From assembly GCA_021791345.1 (NCBI GenBank), contig JAJYWT010000164.1:1-37433 (forward strand): a stretch of 37,433 nt of DNA, read 5' to 3'. A model generated the notes under the pieces. That model was not told the origin of the DNA. It saw nothing but the letters and a program-made list of their open reading frames with translations, and did not search any database. Source of the stretch: a bacterium. GTDB taxonomy: Bacteria; Chloroflexota; Dormibacteria; UBA8260; Bog-877. The position numbers and the translations under genes were made by a program. Of the stretch, positions 7,455-14,474 are shown piece by piece. Within the stretch, counting starts at the first letter, position 1. Each line of letters starts with the position of its first letter.

Positions 7455-8725
7455 GGCAGGATTCCCGGAGGGGCGTCGAAGTTCTGGGCCGACTGGCGGA
7501 GGTTGAGCAGGCAGGCGCTCTGACCGGTAGTCTGATCGATCCCACAGGGTAGCTTCGAATTCTCCTTGATCACCCCCATGTAGATGGAGAGAATCGCTGC
7601 CGCCAGGCCGACGACCACGATGCCACGGGCGGCGGCGGGGCTGATGCGCAGTCGGAGCGTGCCTTCCTCGCGCAGTGAGCGGATGTAGAGCACCAGGTTG
7701 GCGGCGGTGGCGAGGAACGCGATCAAGAGCGCAACGTACCGCAGCAGCACCAGCTGCTGCGGTATCACTGACGCGGGCAGAGCGGCGCCCGCCATCCCCA
7801 AGAGGGCGACCACGGTGAACGTGGCGGCCGGGCCGCTCTCGGCGACCTCCTGGTTGTGACGCCAGAAGACCCAGTTCGCTCCCAGGACGACGACCGCCAG
7901 CAGCACCACCTGGCCCACGAACATCGACCCGGACCCGAAGATGAAGAGGTTGTCGAATGTGCCTGGAGCGGCGGCCTTGATGGTGCCAGCCAGCAGGAAG
8001 CCCGTGATTGGCTGGGCCATCAGGAACACCGTCCCAATCGCGAAGCTGATCCGCGCAGCCCAGCGCTGGTAAATGACCTCAGCCTCGGTCTTGGCGCGGT
8101 GACCCCTCCAGATCGCGACGGCCGCCAAGAACAGTGCCGCCCAGGAGAGCGTTGCCCCCGCGTAGTGGAAGAGCAGCGGCCAGTAACTCGGAGAGAACAT
8201 GGAGTGGGCCGCGCTAATCGCCGTCCCAGGGGTCAGGGCGTAGCTGTCCAGCTGGACGATCATGAAGAGAAACAGGAACTGGATCGTGGAAAACGCGAAC
8301 CCCACCGCGAGGTGAAGCCGGGGGTTCATCTTGTCCCACCGATATATGTAGATGAGTAGCAGCGGGACCCCCACGAAGAAGCTGGCGAAGGCGATCGTCA
8401 GCGGGAGCAGCAGGAGATTCAGCAGGGTGCCGATCAGGCGCCCGTACAGTCCGGTTAGGAAGACCACCGCGAACACCGCCCAGGTCGCCCCAAAGCTGTA
8501 GAGGTACAGGATCGAGTGCGCCAGGGTCTTGGCGTAGCGCAGGCAGCGTTCGTCGCCACCCCGGCGCCTCCCTGCCAGCTCCATGAACGGGGTGATCCCA
8601 GCCGAGCCCAGGACAAAGCCCACCACGGTGATGTGAAGCAGGAAGACGGCCCCGATCGCGATCTCGGCACCGAGGGTGCCGAAGGGCAGTCGTGGTTGTG
8701 GCACCGGGAAAGCTGACAGCAGCAC
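7451..8725 (-). CDS. CydA-like membrane subunit (paralogue 2), first gene of the operon
   Basis: The product is 424 residues from the GTG at 8725 and is highly hydrophobic. It aligns by eye with CydA and with the second CydA-like protein of this operon: His31 (FLLHITVV), the paired segment YRWDKMNPRL, His187 (LLFHYAG), Met268 (GSGSMFVGQ) and GVIKENSK (Glu388), which matches GFIRENSR of the sister. The two Glu residues of the CydA E99/E107 helix have no equivalent here; the matching helix reads PLTIAFASFFVG. The short tail has Cys394 and Cys405, which might form a disulfide. The longer open frame to 9094 runs into holA and was rejected. A GTG at 8704 is an alternative start. The role is inferred: either a heme subunit or a CydB-like structural partner. 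Confidence 0.75.
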   Translation of the reverse strand: MLLSAFPVPQPRLPFGTLGAEIAIGAVFLLHITVVGFVLGSAGITPFMELAGRRRGGDERCLRYAKTLAHSILYLYSFGATWAVFAVVFLTGLYGRLIGTLLNLLLLPLTIAFASFFVGVPLLLIYIYRWDKMNPRLHLAVGFAFSTIQFLFLFMIVQLDSYALTPGTAISAAHSMFSPSYWPLLFHYAGATLSWAALFLAAVAIWRGHRAKTEAEVIYQRWAARISFAIGTVFLMAQPITGFLLAGTIKAAAPGTFDNLFIFGSGSMFVGQVVLLAVVVLGANWVFWRHNQEVAESGPAATFTVVALLGMAGAALPASVIPQQLVLLRYVALLIAFLATAANLVLYIRSLREEGTLRLRISPAAARGIVVVGLAAAILSIYMGVIKENSKLPCGIDQTTGQSACLLNLRQSAQNFDAPPGILP

Positions 8726-8793
8726 TGCGCCACCATGCTGACGGGATGACACCCCCTCTGGCAACTTCCCATCGTGATCAACCCGCCCGGGTC

Positions 8794-8799
8794 GATAAT
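8794..8799 (+). promoter_or_regulatory. -10 element of holA (leaderless start)
   Basis: GATAAT, a near-consensus -10 box, ends exactly 6 nt before the GTG at 8806. This supports 8806 as the true start of holA and a leaderless mRNA. It also leaves room for the divergent respiratory operon promoter in the same interval. Confidence 0.6.
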
Positions 8800-8805
8800 C
8801 GTCTG

Positions 8806-9813
8806 GTGCTAGAACCCCTGGTCCTGATCCACGGGGGCGACTCCTACCTGGTGGGAGCCGCCGCTCAGGAGTTCCGGGACCAGCTCTGCGCCGATCTGAT
8901 CTCAGAGCTGGGGCTGGAGGAGTTCCGATCCGCGACCGACCTGGATGAGATCGAACGCAGCCTGGCCACCCCGCCGTTCCTAGCGGTGCGGCGGGTGGTG
9001 ATGATCTGGGACCCACCGCAGATCGCCCCGCCCAAGAGGCAGGCCACCACGGCAGCCGCCGACTCCCAGCGGAAGCGCGACGGGCAGGAGGCAAGGCTGC
9101 GGGGCCTGCTCCGAACCCTGGCCGCCCGGGCCGAGACCACAGCCGCCTGCGTCGTCGTCAGGCAGGCGCTCCCGCCCTCCTCGGCCGCAGTGAAGGGGAT
9201 CAGGGCCCTGGGAGGCGAGGTAAGGCTGGTGGCCGCCCCCAGGGGGCAGGACGTCACCCGTCACGTCGAGTCCCGGGCGAAGGCTCGGGGGCTGAAGCTT
9301 CCCCCTCAGGCGATCCACCTGTTGACCGATGTGGCCAACCAGGACATGGGCTGGTTGGAAAGCGAGCTCGACAAGCTCGCCCTCTACGCCGCGGATGGGC
9401 ACCCCGTCACGCCCCAGGTCGCCCGCCTCCTGGTCCCGGCCGCCCCGCCGCAGGAGCTCTACCGGCTGACGGACGCCATCTTCGAGGATCCCAGCAGCGT
9501 GGGCCGCCGACTCGATGCCCTCTGGGGCCGTCCCGACGTCCAACCCCAGGTGTTGGTTGGCACCGTGGCGAGGGTCCTGCGTGATCTCATCGCCTACTCG
9601 GATCCCGATCAACGTCCCGCCCTTGAGAACACTCCCGCCTGGCGTCTGCGTAAGCTTGCAGCTCAGAGTTCGCGAGCTGGAGCCTCCCGGCTCCGCCGCT
9701 GGCTGGTGGAGCTGTCCGAGCTGGACTGGCTGACCCGGACCGGCCAGGTGGATGGGCGCGAGGGTGTGGACCTGCTGCTGGCCCGGATGGCCTTCGAGGT
9801 CCAGATCGGCTGA
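8806..9813 (+). CDS. holA: DNA polymerase III delta subunit
   Basis: Clamp-loader subunit that opens the sliding beta clamp. The 335-residue product starts like other HolA proteins with a strand and loop, LVLIHGGDSYLV, followed by helical AAA+-like domains. ANQDMGWLESELDKLALYA (about residues 181-199) matches the conserved HolA region in which a helix of this type links domains II and III. The C-terminal helical domain ends with LDWLTRTGQVDG and DLLLARMAFEV. An upstream ATG at 8746 is in frame, but the GATAAT box 6 nt before the GTG at 8806 and the usual family N-terminus favour 8806. It is convergent with rpsT; holA-rpsT proximity is common in Gram-positive-type genomes and supports the call. 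Confidence 0.9.
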   Translation: MLEPLVLIHGGDSYLVGAAAQEFRDQLCADLISELGLEEFRSATDLDEIERSLATPPFLAVRRVVMIWDPPQIAPPKRQATTAAADSQRKRDGQEARLRGLLRTLAARAETTAACVVVRQALPPSSAAVKGIRALGGEVRLVAAPRGQDVTRHVESRAKARGLKLPPQAIHLLTDVANQDMGWLESELDKLALYAADGHPVTPQVARLLVPAAPPQELYRLTDAIFEDPSSVGRRLDALWGRPDVQPQVLVGTVARVLRDLIAYSDPDQRPALENTPAWRLRKLAAQSSRAGASRLRRWLVELSELDWLTRTGQVDGREGVDLLLARMAFEVQIG

Positions 9814-9828
9814 CCTGACCCAGCCGGA

Positions 9829-10263
9829 TCAGCTGCGCTGCTCAGCGGCTCCCGCGGTTCGCCTGGTCCTGGCGGCTGTCCGCTCGGTCTTGGTGCGGCT
9901 CTTCGCCGCCGCCGTCTTCTTGGAGGCGGCCGCCGGCTTGGACGCCTTGGGAGTCGCCTTGCGCTTCGGACTCGCCTCCGGCGGCGCGGCTGCACGCTCG
10001 GCCCCCACTCGGGCGGCCAGCTTCATCAGCCTCGACTTGCGCCGGGCGGCGTTGCGGCGATGCAGAACCCCGTGCTCGGCGGCCTTGTCGAGAGCCGAGG
10101 TCGCCGCGCCGACTAGATCGGCGGCCCCTTCGGGAGTGGGCTGAAGCACTGACCGCCGGGCCTTGGCGACCGCGGTCCGCACCGCCGATCGGACAGAGCG
10201 GTTCTGGTCGTGCTTACGCTGCGCGGAGCGGATGCGCTTGCGCGCAGAGCTGCTGTTGGCCAA
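9829..10263 (-). CDS. rpsT: 30S ribosomal protein S20 (bS20) with long basic tail
   Basis: 16S rRNA-binding protein of the small subunit. Residues 1-90 show the S20 pattern: MANSSSARKRIRSAQRK at the start, then RSVRSAVRTAVAKAR, and the HGVLHRRNAARRKSRLMKL helix near the end. S20 is usually 85-90 residues. This one has 144, with an added tail of about 50 residues rich in Ala, Lys and Pro that looks disordered and probably contacts rRNA. The start codon is TTG at 10263, supported by GAGGA four nt upstream and by the normal S20 N-terminus MAN. TTG starts on S20 genes are known from other bacteria. A separate promoter is seen at 10335-10343. Confidence 0.93.
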   Translation of the reverse strand: MANSSSARKRIRSAQRKHDQNRSVRSAVRTAVAKARRSVLQPTPEGAADLVGAATSALDKAAEHGVLHRRNAARRKSRLMKLAARVGAERAAAPPEASPKRKATPKASKPAAASKKTAAAKSRTKTERTAARTRRTAGAAEQRS

Positions 10264-10334
10264 TTTATCCTCGCCGGAAGATGGCGCCGCAGGCGCCGAC
10301 TGAAATCCTGCAACTCAAGTGAGGCAGGACTGGC

Positions 10335-10343
10335 AGTATATCA
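10335..10343 (-). promoter_or_regulatory. Extended -10 promoter of rpsT
   Basis: On the minus strand the sequence reads TGATATACT, an extended -10 (TG, one base, TATACT) about 70 nt before the rpsT start. It would give a leader long enough for S20 translational control. No good -35 box is seen, as expected for an extended -10 promoter. Confidence 0.5.
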
Positions 10344-10374
10344 AGCGCAGCCGGGAGCCGCCTCGGCCCCTCGG

Positions 10375-10380
10375 TAGAGT
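10375..10380 (+). promoter_or_regulatory. -10 element of ispE (leaderless start)
   Basis: TAGAGT ends 7 nt before the ATG at 10388, with no Shine-Dalgarno sequence between them. This places the expected transcript start at the start codon. Confidence 0.5.
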
Positions 10381-10387
10381 GAGTCGG

Positions 10388-11269
10388 ATGTTTCGCATCT
10401 GTCCCGCTCCGGCCAAGCTGAACCTGGTCCTGGAGCTCACCGGCCGCCGTCGTGACGGGTACCACCTGCTGGCGGCGGTGTCTCAGACAGTGGGCTGGCA
10501 TGATCTTTTGGGAATCGAGCTTTGCGACTCCGGCGATTCGCCCCGGTGCTCCCTGTGGGTGGCCGGGCCGCACGCCCACGAGGTGCCGAAGGACCAGGAG
10601 AACATCGTGATCCGAGCGGTGGAGTTGCTGCGCCGGGCGGGGCGGGGCTACCCAATCTCCCGGATCGTGCTCGACAAGCGGATTCCGACCCAGAGCGGCC
10701 TGGGAGGAGGATCTGCGGATGCGGCCGCGGTGCTCCGAGTGGCCAGCCGAGATTGCCCGGACCCGGACCTGGCGGCGATGGCGCTGCAGTGTGGCGCCGA
10801 CGTACCCTTCGCTCTTCTGGGTGGCGCTGCCCAAATCAGCGGTGTTGGTGAGCAGCTGACCCCCCTGCCCAGCCTCACCCAGGGGGTCTTCCTGATCACC
10901 ATGCTGGGTGAGGTCTCCACCCGGGCCGCCTACTCGGCCGTCGCGGCGGAGGACTTCAGTAAGGGGGAGCGCGCCGAGGCGGTGGCCCAGGCGCTCCGTC
11001 AGGGGAAGTTGCCCGACCCCAAGCTGCTCGGCAGCTCACTGCTGCCGGCGGCGCTACGGGTGACGCCAGGGCTGGCAGAGCGGCTGGGGCGACTGCGCGC
11101 CGCCACCCCCGAGCTTCACTGGGCCATGACCGGCAGCGGCGGCGCATTCTTCAGTCTGGTCGCGGACCGGGACCAGGCCCAGCGGGCGGTGGCCCGGCTC
11201 TCCACCCTGTACCCGACCCTGCCGCTCAGAGCGACGACGCCCGAGCCGGAGTGGCAGGCAACAGTCTGA
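10388..11269 (+). CDS. ispE: 4-diphosphocytidyl-2-C-methyl-D-erythritol kinase
   Basis: GHMP kinase that phosphorylates CDP-ME in the non-mevalonate isoprenoid pathway. The 293-residue product begins FRICPAPAKLNL with the catalytic Lys10 of the family. It has the ATP-binding loop SGLGGGSADAA (103-113) with Asp111, and the C-terminal GSGGAFFSLV stretch of GHMP kinases. The ATG at 10388 gives the conserved N-terminus; an earlier in-frame start at 10319 does not. The 3' end overlaps murT by 19 nt, so isoprenoid synthesis (the undecaprenyl lipid carrier) and peptidoglycan amidation share one transcript. Confidence 0.93.
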   Translation: MFRICPAPAKLNLVLELTGRRRDGYHLLAAVSQTVGWHDLLGIELCDSGDSPRCSLWVAGPHAHEVPKDQENIVIRAVELLRRAGRGYPISRIVLDKRIPTQSGLGGGSADAAAVLRVASRDCPDPDLAAMALQCGADVPFALLGGAAQISGVGEQLTPLPSLTQGVFLITMLGEVSTRAAYSAVAAEDFSKGERAEAVAQALRQGKLPDPKLLGSSLLPAALRVTPGLAERLGRLRAATPELHWAMTGSGGAFFSLVADRDQAQRAVARLSTLYPTLPLRATTPEPEWQATV

Positions 11270-12654
11270 GGTTCCAGGCGGCGGTTGCCCTCGGCAAGGC
11301 AACCGGTGGGCTGTCTCGGCGCCTCCACATGGGTGGCGGGACCACCCTTCCTGGCGACGTCGCCCGCTGGGTGGACCCGGGGGTGCTTACGACGATGGTG
11401 CGGTCGGTGAGATCGGGCACGGTCTTGGTGACCGGCACCAACGGGAAGACCTCCACAGCCGCCCTGCTCCGCCAGGTTCTGGAGATGGCCGGAGCACGGG
11501 TCGGAGGCAACCCCAGTGGGTCCAACCTGATCTTCGGGCTGACCGCCGCCGCGCTCGGCCTCGCCGACCGAGAAGGCCGGATCGACAGAGACTGGTTGGT
11601 GCTTGAGGTTGACGAGCTGAGCGCGCCGCGGGCGGTGCAGGAGATCCGACCGACCGGCCTGGTGGTGCTCAACGCTTTCCGGGACCAGCTCGATCGCTCC
11701 TTCGAGGTCGACCAGATCGCCCAGCGCCTGACCGCTGCCACCGCCGCGCTGCCCGCCGGGAGCTTCTGGGTGGGCAACGCCGACGACCCCAGGGTGGCGG
11801 CCATGGCCGAGACCGCGGCCATGGCCGGCGCGCAGCGCCTGCTCTTCGGATTGGAGGAGAAGATGGGACATCAGCTGCCGGTGGTTTCGGACGCAGCCGT
11901 GTGCCCCCGCTGCCGCTCTGAGATGGAGTTCCAAGTCGTCTTCTATGCACACTGCGGCACCTACCGCTGCCCAAGCTGCGACTTTGAACGCCCCGAGCCC
12001 CAGTTCCTGGCCAGTGGAGTGCGCCTCTTGGGGCTGGATGCGGTGGAGATGACCATAGGCGGAGCCGACGGATGGGCGATCGAAACCCGGGTCAACCTGG
12101 GCGGACGCTTCAGCGCTGCCAACGCCGCCGCTGCCGCCGCGGCCGCCTGCGCGATCGGGGTCGCGCCGGCCGCGATCGCGGCCGGGCTCGAGGCCTTCCA
12201 TGCAGCCTTCGGACGGTTTCAGATCGTGCCCTGGCAGGGCACCGCGGTCAGACTCATGCTGGCCAAGAACCCCGCCGGCCTTGAGGAGAACCTGGCGGCC
12301 GTGATGGAACTGGATCGCAGCCCGGTCTTGGCCATCGCGCTCAACGACCTGGTCGCGGATGGGCGGGACGTCTCCTGGATCTGGGACGTGAACATGGAGC
12401 GGCTGCTGCGGGGGCGGCCGATCCACGTGGTCGTGTCCGGTCGCCGCGCCCGCGAGCTGGCTCTTCGTCTGGGCTACGCCGGCGTCCCGCGGGAGCTGGT
12501 CACCGTCTGTCCGACCCCCCGCACGGCGCTGGACGCGATCGTCGCCATGGCCACTCCGGGCGTTCCGGTTCCGGCACTGCTGACCTACACCGCCATGCTG
12601 GAGTGGCACCGCTTGCTGACCCGTGCTGCTGCGGCCGCGGGGCGCCAGCCGTGA
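11251..12654 (+). CDS. murT: Lipid II isoglutaminyl synthase, ligase subunit MurT
   Basis: Mur-ligase-like subunit that, with GatD, amidates the D-Glu of the lipid II stem peptide to isoglutamine. The 467-residue product has the ATP loop GTNGKTST (62-69). A Cys4 zinc ribbon is inserted in the central domain: CPRC at 218-221 and CPSC at 240-243, after YAHCGTY. The C-terminal DUF1727 domain has DGRDVSWIWDVNME, where the catalytic Asp of MurT is expected. Start GTG at 11251 lies inside the 3' end of ispE, and the end overlaps gatD as GTGA, the usual coupling for these two subunits. An extra Cys235 lies within the ribbon. Confidence 0.94.
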   Translation: MAGNSLRFQAAVALGKATGGLSRRLHMGGGTTLPGDVARWVDPGVLTTMVRSVRSGTVLVTGTNGKTSTAALLRQVLEMAGARVGGNPSGSNLIFGLTAAALGLADREGRIDRDWLVLEVDELSAPRAVQEIRPTGLVVLNAFRDQLDRSFEVDQIAQRLTAATAALPAGSFWVGNADDPRVAAMAETAAMAGAQRLLFGLEEKMGHQLPVVSDAAVCPRCRSEMEFQVVFYAHCGTYRCPSCDFERPEPQFLASGVRLLGLDAVEMTIGGADGWAIETRVNLGGRFSAANAAAAAAAACAIGVAPAAIAAGLEAFHAAFGRFQIVPWQGTAVRLMLAKNPAGLEENLAAVMELDRSPVLAIALNDLVADGRDVSWIWDVNMERLLRGRPIHVVVSGRRARELALRLGYAGVPRELVTVCPTPRTALDAIVAMATPGVPVPALLTYTAMLEWHRLLTRAAAAAGRQP

Positions 12655-13448
12655 TCGAGCGCAAGCTCCGCCTGGGGCACCTCTACCCCAAGGAGATGAA
12701 CCTCTACGGCGACCGAGGCAACATCCTGGCACTCCTCCGTCGGGCCGAGCTGAGGAGTATCCGTCTGGAGGTCGTCGAGATCGGGCTGGGGGGCGGCTGC
12801 AACCGGCTGATGGATTCGTGTTCTGGCTTCTTCATCGGGGGGGGGCAGGACCTGGACCAGGAGGCGGTCGCCCACGACCTCATCTCCAACAAGGGGGCGG
12901 CGCTCGAGGATGCTGTCCGCCGGGGCAAGCCCTTGCTCGCGGTCTGCGCCGGCTTCCAGCTGCTCGGCACCCACTACCTCACCGCCGGGGGCGTCCGCAT
13001 CCCGGGCCTCGGGCTCCTGCCGCTGCACACGGAGGCGGGCACCCGGCGCCTGGTGGGAAACCTCATGGTGGCCGCCGATCCGCGACTGGGGCTGCGCGAC
13101 CCCATCCTGGTGGGGTTCGAGAACCACAGCGGCCGCACCCTGCTGCACCCGGGGGCCAATCCGCTGGGCAAGGTCCTCCACGGTCGCGGCAACGACGGGG
13201 ACAGCGGCCAGGAGGGCGCCTGGCTGGGTACTGTGGTGGCCACCTATCTGCACGGGCCGCTCCTGCCCAAGAATCCCAGCCTCTCCGATTGGTGGTTGAG
13301 CCAAGCGGCTGGGGGAGCACCCCTGGTAGAGGTGGACGACGCACTCGAGCGCGCCGCCCGAGCCGAGGCGATCGCCCTCACCACCCATCCGCCCAGAGCG
13401 TCAAAGTGGAGGCTCCTCGGAAGGGGCTTGGTCAGAACAGAGAGCTGA
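12651..13448 (+). CDS. gatD: Lipid II isoglutaminyl synthase, glutamine amidotransferase subunit GatD
   Basis: Class I (triad) glutaminase that delivers ammonia to MurT. The 265-residue product opens RLGHLYPKEMNLYGDRGNI, characteristic of GatD. The nucleophile is Cys99 in LLAVCAGFQLLG and the catalytic His is His201 in ATYLHGPLLPKNP; GFENHSGRT (155-163) is also conserved. The GTG start at 12651 overlaps the murT stop and is more credible than the upstream in-frame start at 12603, which lies within murT. The 3' end overlaps the convergent lipoprotein gene by 17 nt. Amidated stem peptides are typical of Actinomycetota and Bacillota walls, so this pair supports a Gram-positive-type cell wall. 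Confidence 0.94.
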   Translation: MIERKLRLGHLYPKEMNLYGDRGNILALLRRAELRSIRLEVVEIGLGGGCNRLMDSCSGFFIGGGQDLDQEAVAHDLISNKGAALEDAVRRGKPLLAVCAGFQLLGTHYLTAGGVRIPGLGLLPLHTEAGTRRLVGNLMVAADPRLGLRDPILVGFENHSGRTLLHPGANPLGKVLHGRGNDGDSGQEGAWLGTVVATYLHGPLLPKNPSLSDWWLSQAAGGAPLVEVDDALERAARAEAIALTTHPPRASKWRLLGRGLVRTES

Positions 13449-14391
13449 GGCCTGCCGCGGACGGGTTGGCTGGGGGCCCGGGCAGCACATGGGTCGGCTT
13501 GGTGATCGCGAAGTGTGAGCCATACCCGGAGAACGTGACGCTCATGTCAACGGTCAGGGTCACACTCCCCTGCGCTCCGGAGAGCGCGGATGACCCGAGC
13601 AAGCCCAGAGCGGCCAGGTTGAGGCTCATCCCGCCGTTCACCGACTCCTGGACCGGCAGGCGCGTGGACCTGGAGATGTAGAAGTCGAGGTGCAGAGGAT
13701 TAAGGTTCACTAGCTCGGCCAGCCCCTGGAGTCCCGCTCCAGCGCCCTCCTGGGGCGCCCTGGCAAGAGCGCCCGCCAGGATCCTCTCCAGGCGGGTGCC
13801 CGAGATCGTGGCCTCTATGTGGTTGACCGCCTTCCCATTCAGATCGGTGGGACCGAGGTTCGAGACCGCGGTTGCGCCCTTGACCGCCTTGGCCAGTGAT
13901 TTCAAAGCCTCTGGCATGCTGGCCCACGATCCGGGAAGTCCGCCATGGATTGAGGCAGGGACGACCCGGTTCCAGGTGGTGCCGTTGAGGCTCAGATACT
14001 CCATCCCGGCAACCTCCCGCACGTCAACCGGGGCTGGCAGCGCCGGTGCGAAGCGATAGGAGGCCTCGTAATCGGAAGGGCTCTGGAACTCCAACCAGCC
14101 GGTGAGGGTCGAGGAGTTGAGCCCCCTCGCCAGCTCTGTCAGCTGCCGCCGGCTGGAGGCGGGCAGGCCGCTGAGTCCGGCCAGGGTCAGCCTGGCCGAG
14201 CCGGTGAAATCGGCCCTGAAGCTGGTGCTGAGCACAGACGAGGTGGCGGAGTCGAGAACCCCGGCGGCGACCGCGGTTCTCGATCTCCCCGCGGGGATGG
14301 ATCCGCAACCCGCCAGCAGCACCAGCGCCAACGCCGCCGCCGCTCCGCCCACAAGTTTGGCTCTGACCACGAAGCTCATGCTAACCCGCAT
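13432..14391 (-). CDS. Lipoprotein of the LolA/LppX-like fold, function unknown
   Basis: The product is 319 residues with a signal peptide and lipobox VLLAGC (Cys29), so it is anchored outside the membrane. The mature part has the pattern of actinobacterial LppX/LprG-type proteins: repeated amphipathic strands, a DVREVAGMEYLSLNG stretch, a central AVNHIEATISGT strand and a final domain ending in FSGYGSHFAITKP. Proteins of this fold carry lipids or lipoglycans. No specific ligand can be read from the sequence. The start could be ATG 14391 or ATG 14379; neither has a clear Shine-Dalgarno sequence. It is divergent from ppk1. Confidence 0.75.
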   Translation of the reverse strand: MRVSMSFVVRAKLVGGAAAALALVLLAGCGSIPAGRSRTAVAAGVLDSATSSVLSTSFRADFTGSARLTLAGLSGLPASSRRQLTELARGLNSSTLTGWLEFQSPSDYEASYRFAPALPAPVDVREVAGMEYLSLNGTTWNRVVPASIHGGLPGSWASMPEALKSLAKAVKGATAVSNLGPTDLNGKAVNHIEATISGTRLERILAGALARAPQEGAGAGLQGLAELVNLNPLHLDFYISRSTRLPVQESVNGGMSLNLAALGLLGSSALSGAQGSVTLTVDMSVTFSGYGSHFAITKPTHVLPGPPANPSAAGLSSLF

Positions 14392-14461
14392 CCCACTGGA
14401 CCGCGCCCGGCCAAGTCGCCCCGCGCCGTCGGCGGCACCTCCTGTGACCAGGACTACGTAG

Positions 14462-14467
14462 TAGCGT
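14462..14467 (+). promoter_or_regulatory. -10 element of ppk1 (leaderless start)
   Basis: TAGCGT ends 7 nt before the GTG at 14475. No Shine-Dalgarno sequence is present, so ppk1 is probably transcribed from its first codon. Confidence 0.4.
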
Positions 14468-14474
14468 AGGCGAG

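Noticed and set aside
8725..9094. N-terminal extension of the CydA-like gene to 9094
   Set aside because: The extra 123 residues are Arg/Pro/Gly-rich, overlap holA on the other strand and would precede the first membrane helix with an atypical sequence.
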